Part shown: positions 1-6,765 of the stretch, in pieces
Position numbering within the stretch: position 1 is the stretch's first letter
Layout of the letters: each line of letters opens with the position of its first letter
NCBI GenBank assembly: GCA_030729445.1
Contig: JANQXJ010000024.1
Span: forward strand, 1 to 9,480
DNA: 9,480 nt
Direction: 5' to 3'
Origin: Limnohabitans sp.
GTDB lineage: Bacteria > Pseudomonadota > Gammaproteobacteria > Burkholderiales > Burkholderiaceae_C
The notes under the pieces: generated by a model
What the model was told of the DNA's origin: nothing
Seen by the model: the letters and a program-made list of their open reading frames with translations, nothing else
Databases searched by the model: none
Position numbers and translations under genes: made by a program

Positions 1-285
1 TGCTGTCACGGCCGCACCTTCAAGCACACTGCCCGACGAGGTGGGCGCGAGGTTGCCAAAATAAGCCAAGGCCAATGTGCACACAAAGAACACTGCCGCC
101 AAAACCGCCGTGGTGCGCGACATGAAGTTCGCACTGCCCGTGGCACCAAACAAGCTGCCCGAACCACCGCTGCCAAAGGCGGCACCCATGTCCGCACCTT
201 TGCCGTGCTGGATCAGGATCAAGCCAATCATGGCCAGCGCCGACAACATCTGCACCACCAAAATCAAGGTCAACATCACGCTCAT
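1..285 (-). CDS. secG: Preprotein translocase subunit SecG (3' end outside window)
   Basis: SecG is the small accessory membrane subunit of the SecYEG channel; it helps SecA push preproteins through the inner membrane. Reading the minus strand from the ATG at 285 gives 95 residues with no stop before the window edge. The start MSVMLTLILVVQMLSALAMI is the first membrane helix (about residues 3-25). It is followed by the SecG hallmark QHGKGADMGAAFGSG (26-40), a Gly/Ser-rich cytoplasmic loop (GSGGSGSLFGATGSANFMSR), and a second helix at about 58-76 ending in LAYFGN. A Shine-Dalgarno GGAG lies 7 nt before the ATG, which fixes the start. It lies 38 nt downstream of tpiA in the same direction, so the two are probably co-transcribed; tpiA-secG pairs are common in proteobacteria. 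Only the variable C-terminal tail is missing. Confidence 0.95.
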   Translation of the reverse strand, partial: MSVMLTLILVVQMLSALAMIGLILIQHGKGADMGAAFGSGGSGSLFGATGSANFMSRTTAVLAAVFFVCTLALAYFGNLAPTSSGSVLEGAAVTA

Positions 286-323
286 CTGAATACTCCGAAA
301 ATTTTAAAACAGGGTTTGAAAGC

Positions 324-1070
324 TCAGCGCGAAGCGGCCTTCAACATCGATAAAAAGTCTGGCGCCTTGAGCGACGCACCGCCGATCAGGCCGCCGTCCA
401 CATCGGGCTGCGCCAGCAAAGAAGCAGCGTTCGCCGCATTCATGCTGCCGCCGTACAAGATCGACACACGATCGGGCTGCGCTGTGGCAGCCTGCAGCTG
501 GGCACGCAATACCGAGTGCACCGCTTGGGCCTGCTCAGGGGTGGCCGTTAATCCGGTGCCGATGGCCCAAATGGGTTCATAAGCCACCACGATTTCGCTG
601 ATGCAATGGCCGTTGGCGTGGATCACCGCGGCCAGCTGCCGCTTGACCACAGCTTCGGTCTGACCCGCCTCGCGCTCGGCCAAGCTCTCGCCCACACACA
701 CGATGGGGGTGATGCCTGCCGCCAAAGCACGCTGCGCCTTGGTGGCCACCACGGCATCGGTCTCACCGTGGTACTGGCGCCGCTCCGAGTGGCCCACGAT
801 GGCGTAACGCACCGCAAAATCACGCAGCATGTTGGCCGACACCTCACCGGTGTAAGCGCCCGACTCTTGGGCTGACACGTCTTGTGCGCCCAAAGCCATG
901 GCCGAACCCGTCAACAAGTGGTGAGCTTGCGCCAGATAAGGCGCTGGCACACACACCGCCACACGACAAGAGGTTTCATGCAGGCCACTTGAAATTTCAG
1001 ACAACAAAGACGCATTGGCCGCCAAGCTGCCATTCATTTTCCAGTTGCCCACCATCAATTTGCTGTTCAT
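324..1070 (-). CDS. tpiA: Triosephosphate isomerase
   Basis: The enzyme interconverts dihydroxyacetone phosphate and glyceraldehyde 3-phosphate in glycolysis and gluconeogenesis; it is a cytoplasmic (beta/alpha)8-barrel dimer. The 248 residues carry the full catalytic set: Lys11 in GNWKMNG, His94 in IVGHSERR, and Glu165 in [13 protein letters not shown], whose PIWAIGTG part is the mobile active-site lid. The phosphate-binding loops are YGGSMNAAN (206-214) and GLIGGASL (227-234). Length is close to the usual 250. I chose the ATG at 1070 because it puts GNWK at residues 8-11 as in E. coli. An in-frame ATG at 1076 overlaps the upstream oxidoreductase stop as TGATG and would add Met-Thr; it is nearly as likely and suggests translational coupling. 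Longer upstream starts would run into the oxidoreductase gene. It belongs to the pnp-to-secG run. Confidence 0.97.
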   Translation of the reverse strand: MNSKLMVGNWKMNGSLAANASLLSEISSGLHETSCRVAVCVPAPYLAQAHHLLTGSAMALGAQDVSAQESGAYTGEVSANMLRDFAVRYAIVGHSERRQYHGETDAVVATKAQRALAAGITPIVCVGESLAEREAGQTEAVVKRQLAAVIHANGHCISEIVVAYEPIWAIGTGLTATPEQAQAVHSVLRAQLQAATAQPDRVSILYGGSMNAANAASLLAQPDVDGGLIGGASLKAPDFLSMLKAASR

Positions 1071-1075
1071 CGTCA

Positions 1076-2086
1076 TCACCAGGTCACCACCAATTTGCCC
1101 ACATGCTGGTTCGTCTCCATCAAGGCATGGGCTTGCGCCGCACCCGATGGCAAACCACCACCCGCCTCTGCCGCTGTAAACACGCTGTGGATGACCGGTT
1201 TGATCCGGCCCGACTCGATCCAGGGCCAAACGGTTTTGCGCAAGGACTTGGCAATCGCGGCTTTGAACGCCACAGGACGCGGGCGCAGCGTCGAGCCGGT
1301 GATGGTCAAGCGGCGGCGCAAAACCAAACCTGCATTGAATTCGCTCTTGACGCCACCTTGCACCGCAATGATGACCAAGCGACCGTCTTCGGCCAAAGCC
1401 TCGACTTCACGCGCCACATAGTCGCCAGCGACCATGTCCAAAATCACATTCACACCCACACCGGCAGTCAGACGCTTGGCCTCGGCCACAAAATCGGTGG
1501 TTTTGTAATTGATGGCGTGGTCCGCACCCAAGGCCAGGCACGCCTGGCATTTTTCGTCTGAACCCGCCGTGGCGATCACGGTCGCACCGGCCGCCTTGGC
1601 CATTTGAATGGCTGTGACGCCGATGCCGCTGGTGCCGCCTTGAATCAACAAGGTCTCACCCGCTTGCAAACGCCCACGGTCAAACACATTGCTCCACACG
1701 GTAAAGAAAGTCTCGGGCAACGAAGCGGCTTCGATGTCCGTCAGGCCCTTGGGCACCGGCAAACACTGGGCCACCGGGGCCACGCACAGCTGCGCATAAC
1801 CACCGCCCGCCACCAAGGCGCACACACGGTCGCCCACAGCCAAACCCGCTGCGGCCATGGCCGCTGCATCGCCCGACACCACCACACCCGCGACTTCCAG
1901 GCCCGGTATGTCCGAGGCACCGGGGGGTACGGGGTAATGGCCCAGGCGTTGCAGCACATCGGGTCGGTTGATACCACTGGCCGAGACGCGAATCAGCAAC
2001 TCCCCTGCCCCTGCAACAGGGTCAGGGCGGGAGACGGGCACCAGCACCTCGGGGGCGCCGTAGCTTTGGATTTCAATGACGTTCAT
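1076..2086 (-). CDS. NAD(P)H quinone oxidoreductase, PIG3 type (zinc-free MDR family)
   Basis: This is a medium-chain dehydrogenase/reductase of the quinone oxidoreductase type, predicted to reduce quinones or enones with NADPH in the cytoplasm. The 336 residues begin with a GroES-like domain containing the PIG3-style block [20 protein letters not shown] (38-57) and GLEVAG (62-67). The nucleotide-binding Rossmann motif is [20 protein letters not shown] (149-168). The cysteine/histidine zinc ligands of true alcohol dehydrogenases are absent. The C-terminus [17 protein letters not shown] fits the family; a few extra residues (about [10 protein letters not shown], 307-316) precede it, making the protein slightly longer than the usual 325. 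The start is the ATG at 2086; no strong Shine-Dalgarno is visible. It lies 52 nt after pnp, and its TGA stop touches the tpiA start region. The natural substrate cannot be read from sequence. Confidence 0.93.
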   Translation of the reverse strand: MNVIEIQSYGAPEVLVPVSRPDPVAGAGELLIRVSASGINRPDVLQRLGHYPVPPGASDIPGLEVAGVVVSGDAAAMAAAGLAVGDRVCALVAGGGYAQLCVAPVAQCLPVPKGLTDIEAASLPETFFTVWSNVFDRGRLQAGETLLIQGGTSGIGVTAIQMAKAAGATVIATAGSDEKCQACLALGADHAINYKTTDFVAEAKRLTAGVGVNVILDMVAGDYVAREVEALAEDGRLVIIAVQGGVKSEFNAGLVLRRRLTITGSTLRPRPVAFKAAIAKSLRKTVWPWIESGRIKPVIHSVFTAAEAGGGLPSGAAQAHALMETNQHVGKLVVTW

Positions 2087-2138
2087 GGTGCATCCACGCG
2101 ATGACGGGTGATTTCAGACCACCCGACAAAAGCGTTAT

Positions 2139-4244
2139 TTAGCCTTGAGCAGGACGGTCCAACAAAGCCTTCATCGACAACTTGATGCGGCCTTTTTCGT
2201 CGGTTTCCATGACCTTGACTTTGACAATCTGGCCTTCGCTCAGGTAGTCGGTCACTTTCTCAACGCGCTCGTGGGCGATCTGGCTGATGTGCAACAGACC
2301 GTCTTTGCCGGGCAGCAAGTTGATCAAAGCACCGAAGTCCAAGATCTTGGTCACTGGGCCTTCGTACACCTTGCCGATTTCGACTTCGGCGGTGATCTGC
2401 TCAATGCGCTGCTTGGCAATGTCGGCCTTGGCGCCATCGGTGGCCGCAATGGTGATCGTGCCGTCTTCTTCGATGTTGATCTGGCAGCCGGTCTCTTCGG
2501 TCAGGGCGCGGATGGTGGCGCCGCCTTTGCCGATCACGTCACGGATCTTCTCGGGGTTGATCTTCATGGTGAAGAGCTTGGGCGCGAAGTCAGACACTTC
2601 GGTGTTGGCCGTGCTCATCGCCTCTTGCATCTTGCCCAGAATGTGCATGCGGGCTTCTTTGGCTTGGGCCAGAGCGACTTGCATGATCTCTTTGGTGATG
2701 CCCTGGATCTTGATGTCCATCTGCAGCGCAGTGATACCGTTGGTGGTACCGGCCACTTTGAAGTCCATGTCACCCAGGTGGTCTTCGTCACCCAAGATGT
2801 CGGTCAACACCGCAAAGCGGTTGTCTTCCTTGATCAGGCCCATGGCGATACCGGCCACGTGGGCTTTCATCGGCACGCCAGCGTCCATCATCGACAAGCA
2901 GCCGCCGCAGACCGAAGCCATGGACGAAGAACCGTTCGATTCGGTGATCTCGGACACCACACGCACGGTGTAGGGGAACTCTTCTTTGCTTGGCAACACA
3001 GCGGCCAAAGCACGCTTGGCCAAACGGCCGTGGCCGATTTCGCGGCGCTTGGTGCTGCCCATGCGGCCCACTTCGCCAGTAGCAAATGGAGGCATGTTGT
3101 AGTGGAACATGAAGCGGTCTTCGAACTCGCCAGCCAGCGCGTCGATGCGCTGTGCGTCGCGCTCGGTGCCCAAGGTGGTAATGACCAGCGCTTGGGTTTC
3201 GCCACGTGTGAACAAGGCCGAGCCGTGGGTGCGGGGCAGCACGCTGTTGCGGATTTCGATGGGGCGCACAGTGCGTGTGTCGCGGCCGTCGATGCGGGGC
3301 TCACCGGCCAGAATCTGGCTGCGCACGATGCGGGCTTCGATTTCGAACAACAGGTTGTCGAGCTTGACGGGGTCAAACGCCACGCCCTCTTCGGCCAAAG
3401 CGACTTTGACCGAAGCGTAGGCTTCGCGGCAAGCGTGTGTGCGGGCTTGCTTGTTGCGGATTTGGTAAGCGGCACGCAGCTTTTCTTCGGCGAGTGATGC
3501 CAACTTGCTTTCGAAAGCGGTGTCGCGGGCAGGCGCTTGCCAGTCCCACACGGGCTTGCCGGCTTCGCGCACCAGCTCGTGGATCGCGTTGATGGCGATC
3601 GCTGACTGCTCGTGGCCATACACCACACCACCCAACATGATTTCTTCGGACAGTTGCAGAGCTTCGGATTCGACCATCAGCACAGCGGCTTCGGTACCGG
3701 CCACCACCAAGTCCATCACGCTGTCTTTGCGTTGGGTCTGGCCGGGGTTCAGGACGTATTCGCCGTTGATGTAACCCACGCGAGCAGCACCGATGGGGCC
3801 GTTGAACGGGATGCCCGAGATGGACAAAGCGGCAGACACGGCAATCATCGCGGCGATGTCGGCATCGACTTCAGGGTTCAAAGACACGGTGTGGATGACC
3901 ACGTGCACGTCGTTGTAGAAACCTTCGGGGAACAGCGGACGGATGGGGCGGTCAATCAGACGGCTGGTCAGGGTCTCGTGCTCGCTGGGCTTGGCTTCAC
4001 GTTTGAAGAAGCTGCCAGGGATCTTGCCTGCGGCGTAAGTCTTCTCGATGTAATCGACCGTGAGGGGGAAGAAGTCTTGACCGGCTTTGGCGATCTTGGA
4101 ACCCACGACGGTGGCGAGCACCACGGTGCCATCCATGTCGAGCAGCACAGCGCCGCCGGCTTGGCGAGCGACTTCGCCGGTTTCCATCTTGACCGTGTGC
4201 TGGCCCCACTGGAATGTTTTGGTAACTTTATTAAAAATGGACAT
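2139..4244 (-). CDS. pnp: Polyribonucleotide nucleotidyltransferase (PNPase)
   Basis: PNPase is a trimeric 3'-5' phosphorolytic exoribonuclease of mRNA decay and the degradosome; it can also add 3' tails. The 701 residues show the complete architecture: first RNase PH core (about 13-145, with the FFKRE loop at 79-83), an all-alpha linker, and the second, catalytic RNase PH core (about 325-470). In that region lie the [18 protein letters not shown] block (396-413) and SSSMASVCG (439-447). The metal/catalytic aspartates Asp486 and Asp492 in [11 protein letters not shown] fall at the same numbers as in E. coli. A KH domain follows with GKGG at 572-575, then an S1 domain (about 622-690). I chose the ATG at 4244 because MSIFNKV matches the family and an AGGAG lies 8 nt upstream. 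The frame stays open to 4328, but that extension crosses the leader hairpin and is not family-like. It follows rpsO and its terminator, the widespread rpsO-pnp arrangement. Confidence 0.98.
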   Translation of the reverse strand: MSIFNKVTKTFQWGQHTVKMETGEVARQAGGAVLLDMDGTVVLATVVGSKIAKAGQDFFPLTVDYIEKTYAAGKIPGSFFKREAKPSEHETLTSRLIDRPIRPLFPEGFYNDVHVVIHTVSLNPEVDADIAAMIAVSAALSISGIPFNGPIGAARVGYINGEYVLNPGQTQRKDSVMDLVVAGTEAAVLMVESEALQLSEEIMLGGVVYGHEQSAIAINAIHELVREAGKPVWDWQAPARDTAFESKLASLAEEKLRAAYQIRNKQARTHACREAYASVKVALAEEGVAFDPVKLDNLLFEIEARIVRSQILAGEPRIDGRDTRTVRPIEIRNSVLPRTHGSALFTRGETQALVITTLGTERDAQRIDALAGEFEDRFMFHYNMPPFATGEVGRMGSTKRREIGHGRLAKRALAAVLPSKEEFPYTVRVVSEITESNGSSSMASVCGGCLSMMDAGVPMKAHVAGIAMGLIKEDNRFAVLTDILGDEDHLGDMDFKVAGTTNGITALQMDIKIQGITKEIMQVALAQAKEARMHILGKMQEAMSTANTEVSDFAPKLFTMKINPEKIRDVIGKGGATIRALTEETGCQINIEEDGTITIAATDGAKADIAKQRIEQITAEVEIGKVYEGPVTKILDFGALINLLPGKDGLLHISQIAHERVEKVTDYLSEGQIVKVKVMETDEKGRIKLSMKALLDRPAQG

Positions 4245-4311
4245 GTTCAGAACTCCTGAAAACAAAAGCGCATGAGGCTGCACTGTGGGCCCGGAAGTTG
4301 ACGCTCTGAAC
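4245..4311 (-). promoter_or_regulatory. Possible switch around the pnp ribosome-binding site
   Basis: Two alternative pairings are visible just before the pnp ATG on the minus strand. Locally, TTCAG (4260-4256) pairs with CTGAA (4250-4246) around the loop GAGTT, which holds most of the AGGAG Shine-Dalgarno (4257-4253). Alternatively, GTTCAGA (4311-4305) is fully complementary to TCTGAAC (4251-4245), the seven bases directly before the ATG. The two pairings use the same 3' segment and cannot coexist, so the leader could switch. This is read from base complementarity only; no folding energies were computed. Confidence 0.35.
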
Positions 4312-4318
4312 TCGATGC

Positions 4319-4356
4319 CATTCCACAAAACCTTGACTTGAAAGCCTTGTGGAATG
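4319..4356 (-). promoter_or_regulatory. pnp leader hairpin, candidate RNase III/PNPase autoregulation site
   Basis: In the rpsO-pnp gap, CATTCCACAA (4356-4347) pairs perfectly with TTGTGGAATG (4328-4319), a 10-bp stem with an 18-nt apical region that may add three more pairs (CTT/AAG). No T-run follows on the minus strand, so it is not a terminator. It lies 74 nt upstream of the pnp ATG. In E. coli, pnp mRNA carries a leader stem that RNase III cuts, after which PNPase represses its own synthesis; the position here suggests the same role, but that is inference by analogy. Confidence 0.55.
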
Positions 4357-4390
4357 ACACAGCGCGAGATCGCCCTGACAAATTCCGACA

Positions 4391-4438
4391 GAAAAAAAGA
4401 ATAAAGCGCCTGAGCTAGTGAACTAACTCAGGCGCTTT
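4391..4438 (-). terminator. Rho-independent terminator after rpsO
   Basis: On the minus strand, 16 nt past the rpsO stop, AAAGCGCCTGAG (4438-4427) pairs perfectly with CTCAGGCGCTTT (4414-4403) in a 12-bp GC-rich stem. The 12-nt loop can add three inner pairs (TAG/CTA). The stem is followed by an AT-rich tract TTCTTTTTTT (4401-4392). It should end most rpsO transcripts, with read-through supplying some pnp mRNA, as known for E. coli rpsO-pnp. The plus strand has only a short T-run after the stem, so the signal is directional. Confidence 0.92.
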
Positions 4439-4454
4439 TCATCTGGAGAGACGA

Positions 4455-4721
4455 TTACTTACGCAGGCCAAGCTTGGCGATCAGCGCAACGTAACGGTCA
4501 GCATCACGGGACTTGAGGTAGTCCAACAGTTTGCGGCGACGGCTCACCATGCGCAGCAGACCGCGGCGACCGTGATGGTCTTTGGCGTGTGTTTTGAAGT
4601 GAGGTGTCAGCTCGTTGATACGGGCTGTCAGCAAAGCCACTTGGACTTCTGGGGAGCCCGTGTCGTTGGCTGCGCGTGCGTTGGCCTTGACGACCTCTGC
4701 CTTGATTGAAGATGCAATCAT
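4455..4721 (-). CDS. rpsO: 30S ribosomal protein S15
   Basis: S15 is a primary 16S rRNA-binding protein that helps organise the platform of the 30S subunit at the helix 20/21/22 junction. The 88 residues match the family's usual length of 88-89. They include the motifs [22 protein letters not shown] (20-41), [22 protein letters not shown] (45-66) and the end [21 protein letters not shown]. The DHH and RRGLL segments correspond to the rRNA-contact region. The ATG at 4721 is preceded by AAGGA with about 7 nt spacing. It is transcribed from its own promoter at 4836-4864, has a structured leader of about 108 nt, and ends at a strong terminator before pnp. In many bacteria free S15 represses its own translation through the leader. 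Confidence 0.98.
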   Translation of the reverse strand: MIASSIKAEVVKANARAANDTGSPEVQVALLTARINELTPHFKTHAKDHHGRRGLLRMVSRRRKLLDYLKSRDADRYVALIAKLGLRK

Positions 4722-4740
4722 GGTGTTTTCCTTGTTGTTT

Positions 4741-4767
4741 CGCCGGGTTCAAACCTGAACATCAGCG
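4741..4767 (-). promoter_or_regulatory. Stem-loop just upstream of the rpsO ribosome-binding site (candidate S15 operator)
   Basis: On the minus strand, CGCTG (4767-4763) pairs with CGGCG (4745-4741), including one G-U wobble next to a G-C pair. Within it GTTCA (4760-4756) pairs with TGAAC (4751-4747), closing a GGTT loop; a 2-nt and a 1-nt bulge separate the helices. It ends about 20 nt before the start codon, beside the AAGGA. S15 is known to bind helices with adjacent G-U/G-C pairs and to repress its own mRNA in several phyla with unrelated leader structures. Assigning that role here is inference from position and pairing. Confidence 0.45.
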
Positions 4768-4810
4768 GGTGATTGACTTGCGCCAGCGGCCGGAAAAGCC
4801 AATAGCGTGC

Positions 4811-4829
4811 GTTTTGCAAATCGCAAAAC
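4811..4829 (-). promoter_or_regulatory. Hairpin at the predicted 5' end of the rpsO mRNA
   Basis: GTTTTGC (4829-4823) and GCAAAAC (4817-4811) form a perfect 7-bp stem with a 5-nt loop. It begins 7 nt after the -10 box, so it would sit at the very 5' end of the rpsO transcript. A stem there often protects mRNA from 5'-end-dependent decay. It could also pair into the larger S15 leader fold. No T-run follows. Confidence 0.45.
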
Positions 4830-4835
4830 AGGCGG

Positions 4836-4864
4836 ATTATAGCCCGAAACCGTCCGTCTGGCAC
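4836..4864 (-). promoter_or_regulatory. Sigma-70-type promoter of rpsO
   Basis: The minus strand has a perfect TATAAT at 4841-4836. A GTGCCA (4 of 6 matches to TTGACA) lies at 4864-4859 with the ideal 17-nt spacer. The predicted start is near 4829, giving a leader of about 108 nt before the rpsO ATG. It is the best-looking promoter in the window and suits a highly expressed ribosomal gene. Some pnp-secG transcription probably comes from read-through from here. Confidence 0.75.
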
Positions 4865-5086
4865 CCCCGCGTGTTGTTGCCTCGGCAGGCCCTTATCGTT
4901 TGCAAGTGTTTACAAAAGAATCCAGTTCCAGCGTGCCAAGGCCCGCCCCATCGCCCAAGGCGAATGCCCGCACACCGCCACGCCCCCAACTCAGCCCATA
5001 CATGGCAGCGACAGCGACGCCAAGGGCTGCAAAGCCTCTGCGGATACAGCTGGCATGCCGAACTCGCCAGCTGTATCCGCCCCCGG
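4865..5086. other. Non-coding stretch between the rpsO promoter and the DUF4377 ORF
   Basis: Open frames exist on both strands here, but their translations are Arg/Pro/His-rich without hydrophobic segments or recognisable domains, so I treat them as chance frames of GC-rich DNA. The only structure seen is the long inverted repeat at 5040-5080. No clear plus-strand promoter, ribosome-binding site or signal-peptide coding sequence for the following DUF4377 ORF was found in any frame. Confidence 0.5.
5040..5080. repeat. Perfect 15-bp inverted repeat with 11-nt loop
   Basis: The arm GCGGATACAGCTGGC (5040-5054) is the exact reverse complement of GCCAGCTGTATCCGC (5066-5080), separated by 11 nt. 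There is no T-run on either side, so it is not an ordinary terminator. It ends 6 nt before the first usable ATG of the DUF4377 ORF. It could be a dispersed palindromic element of the REP type, a protein-binding site, or an mRNA structure. Copy number elsewhere in the genome cannot be judged from this window. Confidence 0.8.
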
Positions 5087-5386
5087 ATGACCAGTGCCAT
5101 CACCCTCGAAGTCGCCGCCCATCGGCAAAAATGCCCCGGCCAGAACGATACAAAATGCCTGATGGTTCGCGAACTGCAAGACGGCCAGAAAAAACCACGG
5201 TGGGCACCCTTCGATGGCGAGATCTCTGGCTACCAACACAGCACCGGCAAACGGCAGCTCCTGCGCTTGCGCAAGGACAAACTGGAAAACGTCCCGGCCG
5301 ATGGCGCCAGCATCACCTTTACCTTTCTCAAAAAATGCGCTGACCCTGAAAAGTCCAACCAATCCACATCAGCATCTTGTCGGTAG
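5087..5386 (+). CDS. DUF4377-domain-like protein, N-terminus uncertain (possibly truncated)
   Basis: The 99-residue translation from the ATG at 5087 fits the DUF4377 pattern, a small domain found in periplasmic or lipoprotein-type proteins, often beside META/HslJ domains; its function is unknown. The family-like landmarks are ITLEVAAHRQKC (5-16), KCLMVRE (23-29), a Trp at 39 followed by FDGEISGYQ (42-50), and ENVPADGASITF (67-78). Cys16 and Cys24 form the typical cysteine pair. What is missing is the N-terminal signal sequence: upstream in this frame is Arg-rich sequence with a lone LASC, and no other frame supplies a hydrophobic leader. No Shine-Dalgarno precedes the ATG, and the long inverted repeat lies directly upstream. 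It may be a 5'-truncated remnant or start at an unrecognised site. The domain call rests on remembered family patterns. Confidence 0.5.
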   Translation: MTSAITLEVAAHRQKCPGQNDTKCLMVRELQDGQKKPRWAPFDGEISGYQHSTGKRQLLRLRKDKLENVPADGASITFTFLKKCADPEKSNQSTSASCR

Positions 5387-5472
5387 ATGAATCCAAGTGA
5401 CAAATGTTTTGGGATCACTCGACGCACAATCAGGTTCACACAGCCTGCCCATACGTGACCCCAAGGAACGCC

Positions 5473-6717
5473 ATGAACAAACCGAATGCTTTGCCCGCCG
5501 CCAAAGACTGCGACCCCTTGGCGTTGGGTTGGATGCAGGGCTCGCCGCCCGCAGCCGACAAGATCATTCGGTTTGAAGATGGCAGTGGCTACCGCTTTCC
5601 GCAGCTGCGTTGGAGCTTTGCGCATTACCGGCAATTGGTGCCCACCGTCACCGTCGCCAAAGGCTTGGCGCCGTCCACGCCTTTGCCGTCGGCCCAAGGC
5701 ACCCTGCCGAATGTCAACTACACCCCGATGGGCGGCACAGGTGTTTGCAACTGGGCCGACATGATGGAGGCCACTTACACCGATGCGCTCTTGGTCATGC
5801 ACAAGGGGCAGGTGCTTTGGGAGCACTTTGGCGGGGTGATGTCGCCCGGGCGTGAGCACATTGCCATGTCGGTGTCCAAGTCGTTCATGGGTTTGCTGGC
5901 CGCGTGCCTGGTGGCCGAGGGGACACTCGACGAAACGCAGCGCGTGGACCATTACGTGCCCGAGTTGGCGGGCAGCGGCTTTGGCGATGCCACCGTGCGG
6001 CAGGTCATGGACATGACCACGGCCATTGATTACTCCGAAAACTACGCCGACCCGCAGGCCGAGATCTGGAAGCACATGTGCGCTGGCGGCGTGATGCCCC
6101 GCCCGCCCGGCTACAGCGGCCTGGGCAACTTTTACGATTATTTAAAAACCGTGCGCAAGCTGGGCGAGCATGGCGAAATGTTCACCTACCGCACGGCCAA
6201 CACCGATGTGCTGGGCTGGATCGTGCGCCGCGTGAGTGGCCAAAACACAGAGCACATGCTGTCCGAGCGCATCTGGCAGCCCATGGGTGCCGAGCTCGAT
6301 GCGTATTACACCGTGGACCCGAACGGCACCGCTTTTGCAGGCGGGGGCCTCAACACAGGCCTGCGCGACCTGGCGCGGTTTGGCGAACTGGTGCGCAACC
6401 ATGGGCGCGTGGGCCAGACCCAGGTCTTGCCCGCAGCAGCCGTGGCCGACACCTTTGCGGGCGCCGACCCGGCCCGTTTTGCGGCCAACGGTCCGGCGAC
6501 GTTGGCGGGCTGGAGCTACCGCAACATGTGGTGGGTATCGCACAACGCACACGGCGCCATCATGGCGCGGGGCGTGCACGGGCAAAACATCTACATCGAC
6601 CCCAAGGCCGAGATGGTGATCGCCCGCTACGCCTCGCACCCTGTCGCGGCCAACATCGCCAATGACCCGCACACCCTGCCCGCTTACCACGCCTTGGCGC
6701 TCGCCTTGCTGGGCTGA
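5473..6717 (+). CDS. Serine hydrolase, beta-lactamase fold (6-aminohexanoate-dimer hydrolase/NylB-like)
   Basis: This is a class C beta-lactamase-related serine hydrolase of the esterase/amidase type. The nucleophile motif SxxK is SVSK (Ser133, Lys136) in HIAMSVSKSFMGLLAA. Two tyrosine motifs follow: IDYSENYAD (Tyr187) and MFTYRTANTDVLGWIVRRVSG (Tyr239), the latter where relatives have Tyr-x-Asn. Near the C-terminus VHGQNIYIDP (368-377) takes the place of the lactamase KTG triad, as in NylB-like enzymes. At 414 residues the length fits the group. I chose the ATG at 5473 because AAGGA lies 5 nt upstream; an in-frame ATG at 5404 has no such site. No signal peptide is seen, so a cytoplasmic enzyme is likely, unlike secreted beta-lactamases. 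It sits 48 nt before argH on the same strand, but argH seems to have its own promoter. The substrate is unknown; antibiotic resistance should not be inferred. Confidence 0.9.
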   Translation: MNKPNALPAAKDCDPLALGWMQGSPPAADKIIRFEDGSGYRFPQLRWSFAHYRQLVPTVTVAKGLAPSTPLPSAQGTLPNVNYTPMGGTGVCNWADMMEATYTDALLVMHKGQVLWEHFGGVMSPGREHIAMSVSKSFMGLLAACLVAEGTLDETQRVDHYVPELAGSGFGDATVRQVMDMTTAIDYSENYADPQAEIWKHMCAGGVMPRPPGYSGLGNFYDYLKTVRKLGEHGEMFTYRTANTDVLGWIVRRVSGQNTEHMLSERIWQPMGAELDAYYTVDPNGTAFAGGGLNTGLRDLARFGELVRNHGRVGQTQVLPAAAVADTFAGADPARFAANGPATLAGWSYRNMWWVSHNAHGAIMARGVHGQNIYIDPKAEMVIARYASHPVAANIANDPHTLPAYHALALALLG

Positions 6718-6742
6718 GGGCTGGTCAGGCCAAACCTGTTCG

Positions 6743-6765
6743 AAGCCCGATAAAATCGCGGGCTT
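6743..6765 (+). promoter_or_regulatory. argH promoter -10 inside a 7-bp palindrome adjoining the ATG
   Basis: AAGCCCG (6743-6749) and CGGGCTT (6759-6765) are perfect inverted arms around ATAAAATCG. The TAAAAT inside (6751-6756) matches five of six -10 bases. Transcription would start around 6763-6766, at or within 3 nt of the argH ATG (6766), and no Shine-Dalgarno is present. The -35 region is poor (best match 3 of 6), so an activator or a weak promoter is possible. The palindrome does not resemble an ArgR box. Confidence 0.5.

Noticed and set aside
2106..2124. Short inverted repeat GGGTG/CACCC between pnp and the oxidoreductase gene
   Set aside because: Only 5 bp with mismatches and no T-run; too weak to call a terminator or regulatory site.
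2145..3497. Long plus-strand open frame (450 codons) opposite pnp
   Set aside because: It is antisense to a certain pnp gene; its His/Gln/Ala/Asp-rich translation is the mirror of GC-biased codons and shows no domain.
3612..4259. Plus-strand open frame (215 codons) opposite the pnp 5' part
   Set aside because: Same antisense effect; no recognisable family, no ribosome-binding site.
4245..4328. N-terminal extension of PNPase to an ATG at 4328
   Set aside because: Residues are unlike the family, the region folds as leader RNA, and the ATG at 4244 has a good AGGAG.
4991..5362. Minus-strand open frame opposite the DUF4377 ORF
   Set aside because: Contains some hydrophobic stretches, but the plus strand carries the recognisable domain pattern; no RBS.
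5397..5402. GTGACA resembling a -35 box before the serine hydrolase gene
   Set aside because: No -10 hexamer at 16-18 nt spacing; the nearest candidate is 22 nt away.
5230..6075. Minus-strand open frame (281 codons) opposite the serine hydrolase
   Set aside because: Low-complexity, His/Gly/Arg-rich mirror frame of a well-supported gene.
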